NCBI GenBank assembly: GCA_014885115.2 | Contig: WKLE02000696.1 | Span: 1 to 37,025, forward strand | Direction: 5' to 3' | DNA length: 37,025 bases | From: Asterionellopsis glacialis | Taxonomy: Eukaryota > Bacillariophyta > Plagiogrammaphyceae > Rhaphoneidales > Asterionellopsidaceae | Program-made: the position numbers and the translations under genes | Part shown: positions 21,801-32,633 of the stretch, one piece after another | Layout: each line of letters opens with the position of its first letter | How positions within the stretch are numbered: the stretch's first letter is position 1 | Notes under the pieces: generated by a model | The model's database searches: none | What the model saw: the letters and a program-made list of their open reading frames with translations, nothing else | Told to the model about the DNA's origin: nothing

Positions 21801-23542
21801 ACCCAACGCCTACCAGTGAAAAAAATCACATCCAGAAAACCATTTACACCATTATCTCCGACGTAGACAGGATTGCCATAGGATTGCACAGATATGTTTT
21901 TTTTATAATCCTCCAAGAGTATGTACTTCGATGACCATTTTGTATCAGAGTCAGCACTTGGATCAATAAAGCCTTCCAAATCAGGTTGTTGCTCGATGGT
22001 CTTGCATGGTCGACTGGCAGAACAAAACGGACCGTACAACCCATAAGAACAGCCTTTTGTATTTTTATCAGTACCGTGTACTTCAAAAGGGCATTGTTCT
22101 GAGTTGGTAGAGTTATTTTGTTTCTTTTTATACTCCTTTACTTCGTCGTCAACGCAAGTGAGACGGAAGTAATCAAGTTGGATCTCGTTTTTTGCAACCC
22201 AAGGAGATGCACTTGAACTCCTAACAAGGCTGTTAGACGAAGTCTGGATTGATTTAGCCATCCAATCATCGTCATTACAACTGTTGCGATCCCTGCAATA
22301 GGAGAAAGTCCACGCCTCTTCTGCATTCGAGTATGAGAAAATCCCATATTTTGAATTTTGTTCACAAGAATGAAACTGCATTCCAACATATTGAACACGG
22401 TTGTGTTTGTGGTTGTCATTCTTTTGGTACATACCACTGTAGGTTCCAAGTTCTGCTTGAGCCTGATCACCGAACTGTACATAAATTTGGTCGCACAAAC
22501 AATTGATGGACCCTGTTGTTGGCTTCAGCATAAACCAGGCAATCATCATCCCAGTAAACGTTACAATCAATAGAATCACATTAGAAGACCATATTTGTTG
22601 TTTTTGTTTTTCTTGTTCTTCTTCCGGGATCTTGTAAGTTGTCTGAGCTATTGTTTGGCTTTCTTCTTTCACATGAGTTCCAAAATACCCAGTGGGTGCT
22701 ATGGTAAAGGCAAAGTCATCAAACTCTGAAACAAACGTCAAAGCAGTAAAGTTGAGTAATAAATCAAAGACATTGTCAACAGCTATGATAAGAAAGAATG
22801 AAATTATGAGACTTAGAGCGCCTTCAAGGAAGCGACATATATATGAAAGTCGCCATTTCCAAATTGTTACATATCTCTTTTCCTTTTCGAAAGCTTCTTC
22901 AAGGTCTGCAGAATATCCTGTGTGGAATTGCTCCAATGCAACACGAAGGTCATCTTGAGTGTAAACAGAAATCATAATAGCAAGTACTTGAGTGATAAGT
23001 ACCTCTTTATCAGCACAGCTAGGAATACGAAGTTTATTATCACTTCCCTGAGTAATACGATTAGCAGCTAAGAGTACAAATATGCTGATTTGTAATGAAA
23101 ATATTATAAATGCTAACCAGAAAGGTGTATTCTTAGGACCGGAAGAAATAAGGAAACTGAAGGTGTCTTGTGGGAGTAAATTATGATTGCTTTCTTCTTC
23201 GGATTCTTCGGCTTGTTGGTGATATGCTTGGATTTTTCTATCCTGCTCTTTGAGTTTGGCTTCATAACCTTCTATCTTGCTATCCTGTTCTTTGAGCCTG
23301 GCATCATAATCGTCCTTCTGATCATTGAGTTGTTTTTGGTATTCATCCTTTTGCTTGTTCAGAGATGTATCTAAATGCTCCCTCATAATTTTCAATTGAT
23401 CTGCAACCAAAAAGGACACAGACACATCATCAATTGGTAAATGTTGTGATGGTGGTGAACACCGCCAACTTTGGTTCTCATCTTCAGATGATTTAGCATG
23501 CTCGTCTAAACTGATTAGATCGAGAGATGGTTGCCTTGCCAT
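18835..23542 (-). CDS. Receptor-like membrane protein: coiled coil, TM helices, EGF-like, LNR and modular-exon LRRs
   Basis: Nine exons (minus order): 23542-20716, 20587-20537, 20376-20305, 20169-20101, 19946-19875, 19705-19634, 19468-19397, 19234-19163, 19025-18835. All introns are GT-AG and phase 1. The joined reading is 3498 nt, 1165 residues, without a stop. Start: ATG 23542 (context acaATGG); an in-frame ATG at 23575 is possible and the frame beyond has none. Residues 50-112 are a charged coiled coil; hydrophobic segments lie at about 139-160, 180-196 (weak), 236-258 and 318-339. The large Cys-rich, N-glycosylation-site-rich part has an EGF-like module (about 664-698) and an LNR/Notch-type module, NKAEFNFDGGDCCGATC (713-729). 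An LRR cap (ECRWQLDYIRCNSDGFVAVL, 921-940) leads into about seven 23-24-residue LRRs, one per small exon, and a Cys cap (CPNC...C). No kinase or TIR domain was seen. A cell-surface recognition or adhesion role is inferred. Confidence 0.85.
19026..20587 (-). repeat. Tandem exon-intron LRR cassettes, about 204-241 bp each
   Basis: Seven small exons ending at 20537, 20305, 20101, 19875, 19634, 19397 and 19163, spaced 232, 204, 226, 241, 237 and 234 bp. Exon lengths are 51, 72, 69, 72, 72, 72 and 72 nt, all phase 1 at both ends. The exon core (coding IPSELGLLTNL) is nearly identical in six of them. Introns are also homologous, sharing acgaacagatcatcag and variants of gtttctagaccatca on the plus strand. 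Introns of exons 19634 and 19397 resemble each other most, while those upstream of exons 19163 and 19875 form another similar pair. Confidence 0.9.
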
Positions 23543-23831
23543 TGTACTAAGTCTTTTGTTTTGGTGCTTTACCATGAATTGTGTAAGAGATGATCTATGG
23601 TCGAATACCGCGGCACTTACGATTGCCGTCGCTATCTTGCTGCTATCCTGGGTTGCGGATCTGCAAATAGAATCGGATTTGACAGATTCTTGCAACACTC
23701 ATCGGTCAGAAAACGTTTACAAAAACTGGGAACGTTCTAGGTTTTTTTCCGGATCGATAGATATATTTTATATATAAAATTTACGCAACGATTGTGTAGA
23801 AACAGTAAATAAGTCAAGTCCAGCTAGTCAA
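23543..23831. promoter_or_regulatory. Upstream region of LRR gene
   Basis: Holds the 5' leader and promoter of the minus-strand gene. A TATA-rich stretch atatattttatatataaaa lies at about 23760-23778, some 220 bp upstream of the chosen ATG, a possible core promoter. Confidence 0.35.
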
Positions 23832-23993
23832 ATGGTTCATATGGTCTGTGGTCCCCACCAGTCTCCCTCCGATGCAGCGAAATCAACTTCGGGTACAAGT
23901 ACAATACCCGCTAGGCGCTACAGGATTTTTGCTGACAAGAACGATGAAATGACGAAAAGAAATGACCGCATTTTTGTGAACGACAACAAATAA
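23832..23993 (+). CDS. Possible short ORF, 53 codons
   Basis: ATG to TAA, beginning MVHMVCGPHQSPSDAAKS and ending KNDEMTKRNDRIFVNDNK. Composition is protein-like and hydrophilic, but nothing is recognised. It lies divergent to the LRR gene, about 290 bp from its start. A splice-donor-like ataggtaagtg follows at about 24009. It could be a small gene, an upstream exon or chance. Confidence 0.2.
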   Translation: MVHMVCGPHQSPSDAAKSTSGTSTIPARRYRIFADKNDEMTKRNDRIFVNDNK

Positions 23994-25978
23994 CTCATCA
24001 GCCTGTCAATAGGTAAGTGACAACTTTTATATATTCTTTATCGTTACTATCTATACTAACATATTGTAAAAAAACTGCCACTGGATCATAGGTCTACAAC
24101 AAAAAATCGTGACTTTAGTGTGCGCCATCGCAAACGTTGACATTTCGTGGTATTCAGCCATTTACCAAGATGGCAGCTATTTCAGGTGTAGTAGGGTAAA
24201 ATTTGGCATAGAAACATACCCATACATACTGTAGAGGATAATAGTACCAAATCTTGATTGAAATAATGCATTACAAGCTGTCTCATCCCAAAATTGAAGG
24301 GGGGGGTTAAACTGCTGCAAACATTTTGCACTATTGGAGCTACAACTATTTCTCTCATAAAAACAACAACCATCTTCATGATTGACACAGCAACCACCAT
24401 CATAACTAAACAACAAATGGTTTGGGACCATAGACTTAACATGTTTGTTCTTGTCTTTGCAGTATAAATGTGAAGAAACATTTGTGGATTGTCATTTGTA
24501 CAGTACCTTAACCATTCATGGCTTTCAAACATGAACCAAACCAAACCCAAAACAAAACAACAATCAATCAAATTGGTAATAGATGATAACTCCAGAGGTA
24601 AGATGGCTAATGAAGTAGTTACTGTATGTTTAAATTTGTGGTATTTGGATGATTGTTGTGATGGTAGTTGAAATTGATCAAAATATTATATCCTGTTGTT
24701 TTGCCTTAAAGATTTTGGTCATGCAATTGATTACAAACACTCCCTATCATCTAAAATTTGGTAGATTTTTTCATATAAAAGAAACTAAATGACCCTGTTA
24801 CTCAGCAGGAGTAAGCATTTTCAATGTGATCAAACACATTAATCAACAGCTTAATAAATGACAAACAATGGATAAATATTACAGCTTGATATCAGGTTCT
24901 CATATTGTTGTTTATGCACTTCGTCATCCTCATGATACCAAAATTGTTTTTTCTGCTTTTTTGCAGTTTCAACTTTGGAAGAAGGGACAGACAGCAACAT
25001 AGATTCATATATGCTAGTACCAAAGAAAATGAAGGAATTGTATGATTGTACTAGGTCTACACAAGCGTTGCCGGGAAATTTTTGCTGTTTTTCTGTACTT
25101 TTTCCATATGTTAGACTAGTCCAAACCTCTTACCCTTCATGGCAAACAGCATTGTTCCTACCAGCTTTCTACAAAAATAAACCCGCATGTACCTCTCACA
25201 TACCTCCAGTACTTAACATGTTGTTCTAGGATTAGGTGGACCAGTCCAGTACTGGCCTGACATCAAATTTTTTTAATCCAATTAATCAATGCTAGTAATT
25301 TTGTGTGTTATTTTTTTAGTGGGGATGGTGCAATGTACCATTTTACGGTACTGATTTCTCTTTACACGGCCACTAGACACTACTTTTTCACTAGTATGGT
25401 TCCATGCACAATGAGCTTCTGCATGGAAACGTACCAATGGTTGCTAGTTAAAAATGGCTGTGTGTGAAGAAATTGGTGCCACAAACAGCACCATTTTGCA
25501 AGATTGATTGGAAGAGATCTGGGTGCAACCACCTATTTTTTATCAGTTGGGTGAGCCTGCAATGCCAAAAAGTACACCCACCAAGTCTTGTTAGGATTTA
25601 ATTCCAATACAAATTGGCTTTGCTGTAATATAAAATATTAATATATGTTTATATAACTTTTGTACAGTCCAGTCACATAAAAGTATTAAAATATATATAC
25701 ATATATTACAATTTTTCAAAGTATATAAAATTACATATTCATGAATATGTTCATTACTTTTAAATATAATTTGTGTGTCTACGTGGAGTCTATGGACCAA
25801 ACGTCACAAGTTGGTCCACCAAATCCTGGAACAACTCTAATATTGTCAGTAGGAATGCACATAGACATGTATTAGAAGAGCAAAAAATACTAGCACAAAG
25901 TCAACAAATTAAAGAAAAATGCATTTGAATGAGAGTTTATCCATGTGAATTCATTATTTTAAAGCATGTAACAACTAA
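23994..25978. other. AT-rich gene-poor stretch, probable mobile-element debris
   Basis: No intact gene. Fragments with protein-like composition occur, for example around 24177-24430 on the minus strand (Cys-rich, TTG or GTG starts) and 24975-25229 on the plus strand, each soon broken by stops. A run of eight to nine G lies near 24299. A very AT-rich block at 25615-25770 (tatataca-like) has no coding capacity. No LTR or terminal inverted repeat could be delimited by eye. Confidence 0.35.
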
Positions 25979-27369
25979 TTAATCCTCTTCAGTATCAGTT
26001 ATATCTATTACTGATGCTTCGTTATCTGTTTCTTGAACAGCAATGGCAGTATTTAATTGTAATTCTTTACCATCATTTAAGTCCATGAGATTAATTATTT
26101 TTGCAATTCTAAAAAGCTTTCCCCCTGTGTTGTTGAACAAGAGCTTTCCCACCCTCATCTCTCACCATGCACTGCAAAACTATCTTTAATCTCCCAAAAA
26201 CATTCTCAAATGACTTAGGTTTCAAGTATCCTTCCCATGCATCTGTGATGCTCTTGGCCAAGGCATCATGATGACAGCACCACATGTGATGTGTCTTCAT
26301 TATTGCCCTCTGAACTGACATCCAAACCCCAAGATCTAACATATTCATATATTTAAAGAAACTCTAAACCGTTAATAAACTACCTAACGCTACTAAACTA
26401 ATCGGCCTGGTGACATCCAAAGTCATGCCTAATGGGTAATATTGGCGCACACTGTTTTTAAACTGTCTCTCTCGTATAAAGAGACGTTGTCTGCTTCTAG
26501 GATCGTTATCCAATCCCAGTTGCCGGGAATGGTCTTTCCTCCATAGCTGTGAGTGCCGTTTTCAGATTTGCATACCACGCTTGTAACATATGAACTGAGT
26601 CATTCACTCTATCTTGCACTGTTCTCGTAAAATATCTCCACTGGATTTTTGCCGGAAATGTATGTCGTTGTTCATATTCACGTCTTACTTTGGATTTCTA
26701 TGGACACAACAAGCAAGAGGAAGAACACATGGTTCTCGATAGAATGAAATCCAAAGATCTAACATATTCATAGTGGATGTGGAATCTGCCAAATGATCTC
26801 AATATTGTATTCTTTTAATGCATGATAATACTGATTCTTTGAATCTGACAAACCATGCATGCTGGCATTGTCCATCACAAGATACAACAATTCACGAACA
26901 GGAACCTAATGAAATCCCTCCCTCATTGCCTTTCCAACCTCAGGTATCCACTCCAACATAAATTTTGAATTACAAGAGCAGTCATCATCTACTTCATCTC
27001 CTCTTTATAACTTTTAACACAAACTTCTAAGTCTGTGAGTGTGACATCCATTCTCTCACCCTCTTTTGTCATCAATCCACCAAGTTTATTCAATATCTTA
27101 TATTCATCTACAACAACAATCTTTTTGTTTAACTTTTGCCCACTATGAGCTGCATAATAAAATGTTAATCTGTCTGCAACAAACTCATCTAAGTTGTAGG
27201 TGTCAACAATTAGGTCCAATGCTTCTCGTGTTGCACCCTCCACTGATACAAACATATGCCACTTTCTGGCTGTAATTTCTTCATTCACACTGTATTCAAG
27301 TGAATATATTTTGTTATGCAATGTCTCATCTATCCTTTTTTTCTCACTAGCACTTTCATAAAATCACTG
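25979..27369 (-). pseudogene. Decayed DDE transposase (mariner/Tc1-like), interrupted
   Basis: Read on the minus strand, one protein continues over several breaks. The N-part is ARKWHMFVSVEGATREALDL...YNLDEFVADRLTFYYAAHSG, open from about 27369 to 26989. After a frame change it resumes with FMLEWIPEVGKAMREGF, a TAG, then VPVRELLYLVMDNASMHG and EYNIEIIWQIPHPL. A ~404-bp insertion follows. The rest is NMLDLGVWMSVQRAIMKTHH and SITDAWEGYLKPKSFENVFG, and after another shift a C-terminal acidic tail ends at the stop 25979-25981. VMDNASMHG and NMLDLGVW look like the second and third catalytic acids of a DDE/D transposase, about 37 residues apart, as in mariner-like enzymes that carry an LDLGxx motif. 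At least three frameshifts or stops make it non-functional. Terminal inverted repeats were not found. Confidence 0.65.
26350..26753 (-). mobile_element. ~404-bp insertion with 19-bp target duplication inside the transposase relic
   Basis: The 19-mer aagatctaacatattcata occurs at 26331-26349 and 26754-26772, exactly where the transposase reading is split, so it marks a target-site duplication. The insert lacks terminal inverted repeats. On the minus strand it carries the last part of an ORF, with FPAKIQWRYFTRTVQDRVND and MLQAWYANLKTALTAMEERP, then after one frameshift RQRLFIRERQFKNSVRQYYP and ISLVALGSLLTV, stopping at 26364-26366, 14 bases before the insert end. A 3' end retained with the 5' part missing, plus a long duplication, fits a truncated non-LTR-type retro-insertion. 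No poly-A tail is present. The protein family is not recognised. Confidence 0.7.
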
Positions 27370-27482
27370 TCATCAAAATCATGTTCATAATTAGGGCATG
27401 CAACAACACCCATATACATTGGGCAACAAATTTACATTACTTGGCAGATGAAGACAAATGTGGATGACAGGGCAAACTTTAA

Positions 27483-27763
27483 GACTTGGAAGTTTATCAA
27501 GAATTGAAATGCACACAACATCCAGCCCAAATGTTAGCTATAGCTGATCATTGGTTGCATAAGGAATTAGAAGCCAAGAGAGCTGCACATAGATATGAGG
27601 TGAATTAGGCCCTATGGATTGTCAGGGTGGATTTTCAAGTGGCCAAAACATTAAAACTGATGTGAAAGATAGCAATGATATGGTTGTGAGTCAAGCCATT
27701 AATAGGCAAGGATATCTTTCTGATATGATGGGAAACAGTGGTGTTTTGGCCAAGCACATCTAA
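27483..27763 (+). pseudogene. Decayed ORF fragment, unrecognised
   Basis: Plus-strand reading LEVYQELKCTQHPAQMLAIA and HWLHKELEAKRAAHRYEVN up to a TAG at 27606-27608. A shifted frame then continues as GPMDCQGGFSSGQNIKTDVK, DMVVSQAINRQGYLSDMMG and VLAKHI to a TAA at 27761-27763. Protein-like composition on both sides of a single frame break argues for a relic. Family unknown. It lies head-to-head with the transposase relic. Confidence 0.4.
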
Positions 27764-28261
27764 GAAAAAAACATGCCTGCAATTGTTTTCAATTTTGACA
27801 TATACATATAGTTTTAATATTTTTTTAATGATATAAATACAAAATGCCATAGTAATGAAAACTTTTGTTGAACACAATGTGGAAGCAAACACATCCAAAC
27901 TTCATGTTTGCCAATGTCTTTGGGTTTCTGTGACATGCCTTTTCTCACACAGGCATAATATACATTTCTGATGTGATGCAGTACAATTAAATGTCAGTAA
28001 TGCCAAAAGAATTCCTTTTGTTGTTTCATTAGGCCCGATGAAGCTTTCTGTAATTTTTAAGGGGGGCAGTCTGTTTGTGAGAACAAACACCAGTACATGC
28101 ATGCATTGCCAAAGAATCATGCACTTTAGATGAAGATCAAGGATGGGCTTCAGCACAAAATATTGAGCAACATTGGGAACACTTGTAAATCAGATGAATA
28201 TCAAGAACTATTCTATGAGCTACTGTAGGAAGATAGGATATGATGTTATCCCCAAGGCCCT
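27764..28261. other. Mobile-element debris, nothing clear
   Basis: A minus-strand open frame (27902-28156) with a Cys/His-rich piece, CTASHQKCILCLC, is present but has no ATG-led context or recognisable domain. Confidence 0.3.
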
Positions 28262-28771
28262 TTAAGGCAGTTCAGTAGTTTGTACATTTGTCCTGGCATA
28301 CCTCCATATCCTATCTTCATCTTCTTGCAACAAAGGAGACTTATATAATGGAGGTCCAACACAAAAAAAGTATTCTTCTCCATGGTTGAGCCTTCTCACA
28401 CAAGTTACTTCAAAAGGTTTCTTGTTCTTCAGATCCAACTGTAACTACTGCCACCGTGCCAACTTTATTTGTATCTGCTTCACATCTGATGTCACAACTG
28501 AATACATCAACCCACAAGTCAATAACAATGGAAGTAAATACTCCCAGTCAACCCCTGCAGCCTTCTGAATATCATCTGTTGCCAAAATAAACTCACTAAC
28601 AGGCAAAATTTGGTACCAGACTCCTTCAGTTGCCTCCAAAATCATCTTGCTCAAAACCTTGTATGATTCTCTCATTAGAGACCATCCCCCATTGTATCCA
28701 GTTGAGGAACCATCCTCAATATCATGGAGGATGGTGTATTTTTGATACAATGGAGGAAGAAGGCTTCCCAA
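28262..28771 (-). pseudogene. Decayed unrecognised ORF with internal TAG
   Basis: A minus-strand frame encodes YTILHDIEDGSSTGYNGGWS, YKVLSKMILEATEGVWYQIL, SEFILATDDIQKAAGVDWEY and SDVKQIQIKLARW. It meets a TAG at 28445-28447 and continues in the same frame for about 60 codons (NKKPFEVTCVRRLNHGEEYF, YKSPLLQEDEDRIWRYAR) to a TAA at 28262-28264. Upstream the reading passes to another frame (KALFLQIAKHLTMVQMQQSS), so the start is lost. Composition is strongly protein-like. I do not recognise the family. It may be another transposon-borne gene. Confidence 0.5.
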
Positions 28772-29358
28772 TGTATGATGACTGTTGCATTTGCACCATT
28801 GTCAAATGCTTTGCGATTTGCAAAAACAAAGCTTTTTTGTTGTGTAGCGTACTAGTATATTTTCAATAGACGCATGCATTGGGGGGAGGTTGAAGATTGC
28901 CCCCCAAAATGGGCCTACTAATAGCCTTTTTATAGCCTTAAATGGTCCTAATGTTAAAACCGTTTTTACTGAAATTGAATCTCTTCACCTTTGTAAGACT
29001 TGGTACAGACCTATGACAGATATCAATTTGCTGAGAAAAACAGTCCTAATGTTAGGCCCGCTGCTCAGCCACACAAATTCTACCTCAAATTTCTAGTATG
29101 TGATGTACCTGGTGGTATGCTCTATTGGCTGTTTTGTAACTTTTGCTGCTGCTTTATGCGGTATATGTTTTTGATAACTTGCTATTTGTTTTGATTGCTG
29201 GTTTGCACAGTGCACTGTGCTAAATCATTTGTGTGGATGCCCTGCTACAAAATTGAAATAATTTGAACATGTTGCAAAAAGACACTGGGAATTTAAGATT
29301 TTGCTTTGATGCCCTTTTACTTTTGTGGGGCAGCAGAGTCTCCCACCTACCCTCATGA
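28772..29358. other. Debris between relic ORFs
   Basis: Contains the upstream frame of the neighbouring relic (about 28772-28850, minus) and a plus-strand fragment near 28990-29100 (AEKNSPNVRPAAQPHKFYLK) broken by stops. No intact gene. Confidence 0.3.
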
Positions 29359-29526
29359 TTAAACTTTAAGAAAAATGGATGTGAAAGTATTGAAAAAAAT
29401 GAAGATGGCAGGTTGGTTGTTGATGTGATTGGAGGCAAAAAGGAATCAAGATATTACTATGCAATAGTTACAAAGCTACTTATTAGAGCAACTATGCTTA
29501 TGACAACACAACAATCAATCAAATAG
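29359..29526 (+). pseudogene. Short ORF relic, unrecognised
   Basis: An open stretch of 55 codons preceded by a stop and without an ATG at its start. It reads LNFKKNGCESIEKNEDGRLV, VDVIGGKKESRYYYAIVTKL and LIRATMLMTTQQSIK to a TAG at 29524-29526. Protein-like, so probably a fragment of a mobile-element or captured gene. Family unknown. Confidence 0.3.
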
Positions 29527-31001
29527 TGCTTTATATGAAAGATCAATAAAAATTTAATACAGCAAAACTTATTGAAGTATGACAGGTGAATTGTTGTATT
29601 TTTTGATGGGGCAAAAATTTGGATATTATTTGACAAATTAACTGAAGTGATTCTGTGCGTACTGTATTGCAATTCTTAATGTTGAAAATAAACCATCGGA
29701 ATGTATCTAGGTCAATGCAGTGTTTTGCAAAGAATTTCAGTTCATAATTGATTGTAGATTATGGAAAGCAGATAATTGAAAGCTAGAACTATTCATGCCA
29801 GCAAAATAAGAAAATTCCATTTAAAAAAAATTACGTTAAAAAGGAGAAAATGACAATCAACCTACGCAAATCTTTCATGCCCAACCAAAATAAATATTTC
29901 ATTTCCTAATTTTCCTTTTGTTATTTTCTTGTTGTACAATTAGTTGATTGTTACTTTTTAGGAGAGTAGCATTGATTTTGATGTAATCATCATTGTCGTG
30001 ATATTCATTTTGACTTCATGAAGTAGACTTGAAGTAAAAATACTAGTGAAATCTACTTGTCCCTGGTATTATATATCAATATTGTACCATGTTATAGAGG
30101 AGTGTTATAGAGGAGTCTCAGTTGTACTGCACTTTGATCAATTCCTCCCTGAAATATCTTTATACATTGACTTCATTGTTCTGTGCACTGAACGGGCCTA
30201 AGGTCCGGTAGATAGCACGTATGGTTCAGTTCAATTTCTGGTTCAATCAGAATTTGAGTCATACAATTCAATTTAAACTATTTGAATGAGTAGGAAATTG
30301 AACTGATTGAATTGGTTCAGTTGAGGTAGTTCGGACAGCCCCCTTACCAGGTAGCAACGTTGAGAACACCCTGACACCACTCTGAATTCGGAGGAAAGGC
30401 TGGCGACAAACTTCAAGCTGCAAGACAATAAAAATGACCATTTGCTGATGTCATCAAACTGAATCAACCAAAATTATGCGTATGTATTTTCCTACGAAAT
30501 CCTGGTAGGATGAAACTGATTTGACATTAAAGGTACAGATGTTTGAGTACCATGCCTCCGGGGTCCTGTGTCTGGCGTGTCTGTGTACCTGGTATTGGTT
30601 TTGTTGAGAGATCATCATGACTTGTGTACGGAAGAATTGTGGAGCGTTGAATTTGATTGGTGCAAAAAACATCATCGGGGTTCCTATGGCCTGAATCTCC
30701 GAATCAGCACGGGGAGAATATCGGAATTCTTTAAAAGAGATTAAATGGAGCAAAAGACGGATTTGTATTTTTTTCTGTACGTACTACATTTTCAGAGACT
30801 TTAAGGTAGATATCATCTCGGGATTTTCACAAGATACAAAGATATGTAATCATAGTGTTTTGTACGCCTCGTACAAAATACTTGTTAATTCAAGTACATG
30901 TTTTTCCGGACCATCAATATTTTTTCGTTTAGTCGGGCCCTTCGATTTAAACCACATTAGTTTGACACAAATCACAGACATCACCAACAACTAAAAGAAG
31001 T
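29527..31001. other. AT-rich intergenic stretch; inverted repeat near 30226-30306
   Basis: No gene is supported. A 13-bp perfect inverted repeat, tcagttcaatttc at 30226-30238 and gaaattgaactga at 30294-30306, sits in a cluster of ttcaat/attgaa motifs that could form a longer imperfect stem. The last few hundred bases should hold the promoter of the gene starting at 31002. Confidence 0.4.
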
Positions 31002-32527
31002 ATGTCCAACGAAGGATACGACCCAATCCCAGACGTGGAAGAGGGAATAGTCCTCCCATCAGTAGCCGAAGGCGAACAAGCTCCGTCGTCCACTCCGAAA
31101 CTCTCTCCACAGGAGATATATCCTCAAGCGAGCGAGAAGGAGGCCGAGCTCCTCTGCATGCTCGACGATGTCATTGCGAATGCCATACCCAAATTCGATC
31201 CACCGCTTCTTCCGGTCGAGTCGGTTGCGAGGGGTGCAGCAAAGGATTTGCCCGGTTTGATTGGTGCCATTAAGATTCCTGCCGCGGTGTTCGTAGCCGC
31301 CGTGCTTGGTACGTGTGTTTGCCAATATGTTCCAATTACGTCGTATATCGAGACACATAATTGAAAATGCCATACCAGATATTGCTGTGCATTGTATTTT
31401 ATTCTGATGATGATATGTTGCTTTCTTTGCTGCTATTGCAATTACTACCTACTGCGCACCGCATATGAATATGTACAGGAGCTCTGATGTTCATTGCACT
31501 GAACAATCCCGTAGCAATTGCAGTGTACCCATACATCACCGCAATCATGACCTTCATTGGAACCTTGCCCGCTCTCAAGGCCCGATTCAGCGACTCCGCA
31601 TCCACTTTACTGGGTCAAATTGATTCCACCATCACCGCAGTGAAATCCAAGATCGACGCCGTAGGCAAAACCGCCGAAGGATACGTCGATATGGTGGAAG
31701 ACACCATCCAGAAGGTGCTGGTGCCGATCAAACCGAAATTGGATCAGGCCAGTAAAATGGAAACCATGCTGCGAAAGATCGATAAGGACATCGATATTCC
31801 CGATACCAAAGATATTGAGGAGGAGCTCGGTGATGCCACCGATAAAATCCACGGTGTGATGGATGCGGTTACTGGTGCACTGGATTTTATGAAGTACATT
31901 CCAAAAGCGGCGCAATCTCAGCCGTTGTTCGATCAGTACATTGTGTATCCCGTGCTGGCATTCTTTTTGCTCACGCAGCTGCTCGGTGTGTACCATTCCC
32001 AGGGCAGTGTGACCGATGCGGTCAATGATGCCACATCTGATGATGCTACAGGCGGTGTTGCTGATATTATCAATACTACTACCTTGGAGGCTACGAGATT
32101 CTTGGAGGCCATTGTAAACAGTACGAATACTACTGATGCTGATGATGAAACCTTTGCAGATCAGGTGGCCGATCAGTGGCACTTGATTACCACGGCGTTC
32201 AGCGCATTCGTTGGAGCTGTGGTGCAGATTGTGGTCACCTTTTTGGCATCCCAAAAATCGTTGATTTTCGGGCAAATTAATAAAAAGATTAAAACGCTGA
32301 GCGATGATGTAAGTGATTTGTTGAGAGATAAGGTCGAGCCGGTGTTCAAAGATGTGCTGCTCGTCAGTATGAGCAAGATACGCAGTAAGTTTTTGGATTT
32401 GATCAACAAGGTGGAGAAAATTGAGGGTCCCCTGAATAAACTGAAGGATGGTCCGTTGGGCGGGTTGAGCGCTCCAAAGATTGAGGTGCCCAAGGTGCCT
32501 AAGATGCCCAAGAATCCATTTGGATAG
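31002..32527 (+). CDS. Hypothetical multi-helix membrane protein, two exons, GC-rich codon use
   Basis: Exons 31002-31308 and 31479-32527 join in phase 1 across a GT-AG intron (donor gtacgt, acceptor tgtacag) to give 451 residues. I do not recognise a family. Residues 1-85 are acidic and Pro-rich. A long hydrophobic region at about 86-130 (AAVFVAAVLGALMFIALNNP...) probably makes two helices. About 135-250 is amphipathic helical (TLLGQIDSTITAVKSKIDAV, YVDMVEDTIQKVLVPIKPKL), a composition reminiscent of lipid-surface proteins. Further hydrophobic segments lie at about 255-275 and 336-358, and the chain ends in a Pro/Lys/Val tail (KIEVPKVPKMPKNPFG). Asn-Thr/Ser sites between the last two segments could be glycosylated. 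Codons end in C or G far more than in neighbouring genes, which suggests high expression or a different origin. Confidence 0.8.
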
Positions 32528-32633
32528 ATAAATCATCAATTTCAAATGTTGGGATCGACCAGCATGTGGAAAAGAATTTCAACAACTCTCCGCGCAAATC
32601 CATAGTCTTTTAAAAATAAATGATATGATTAAA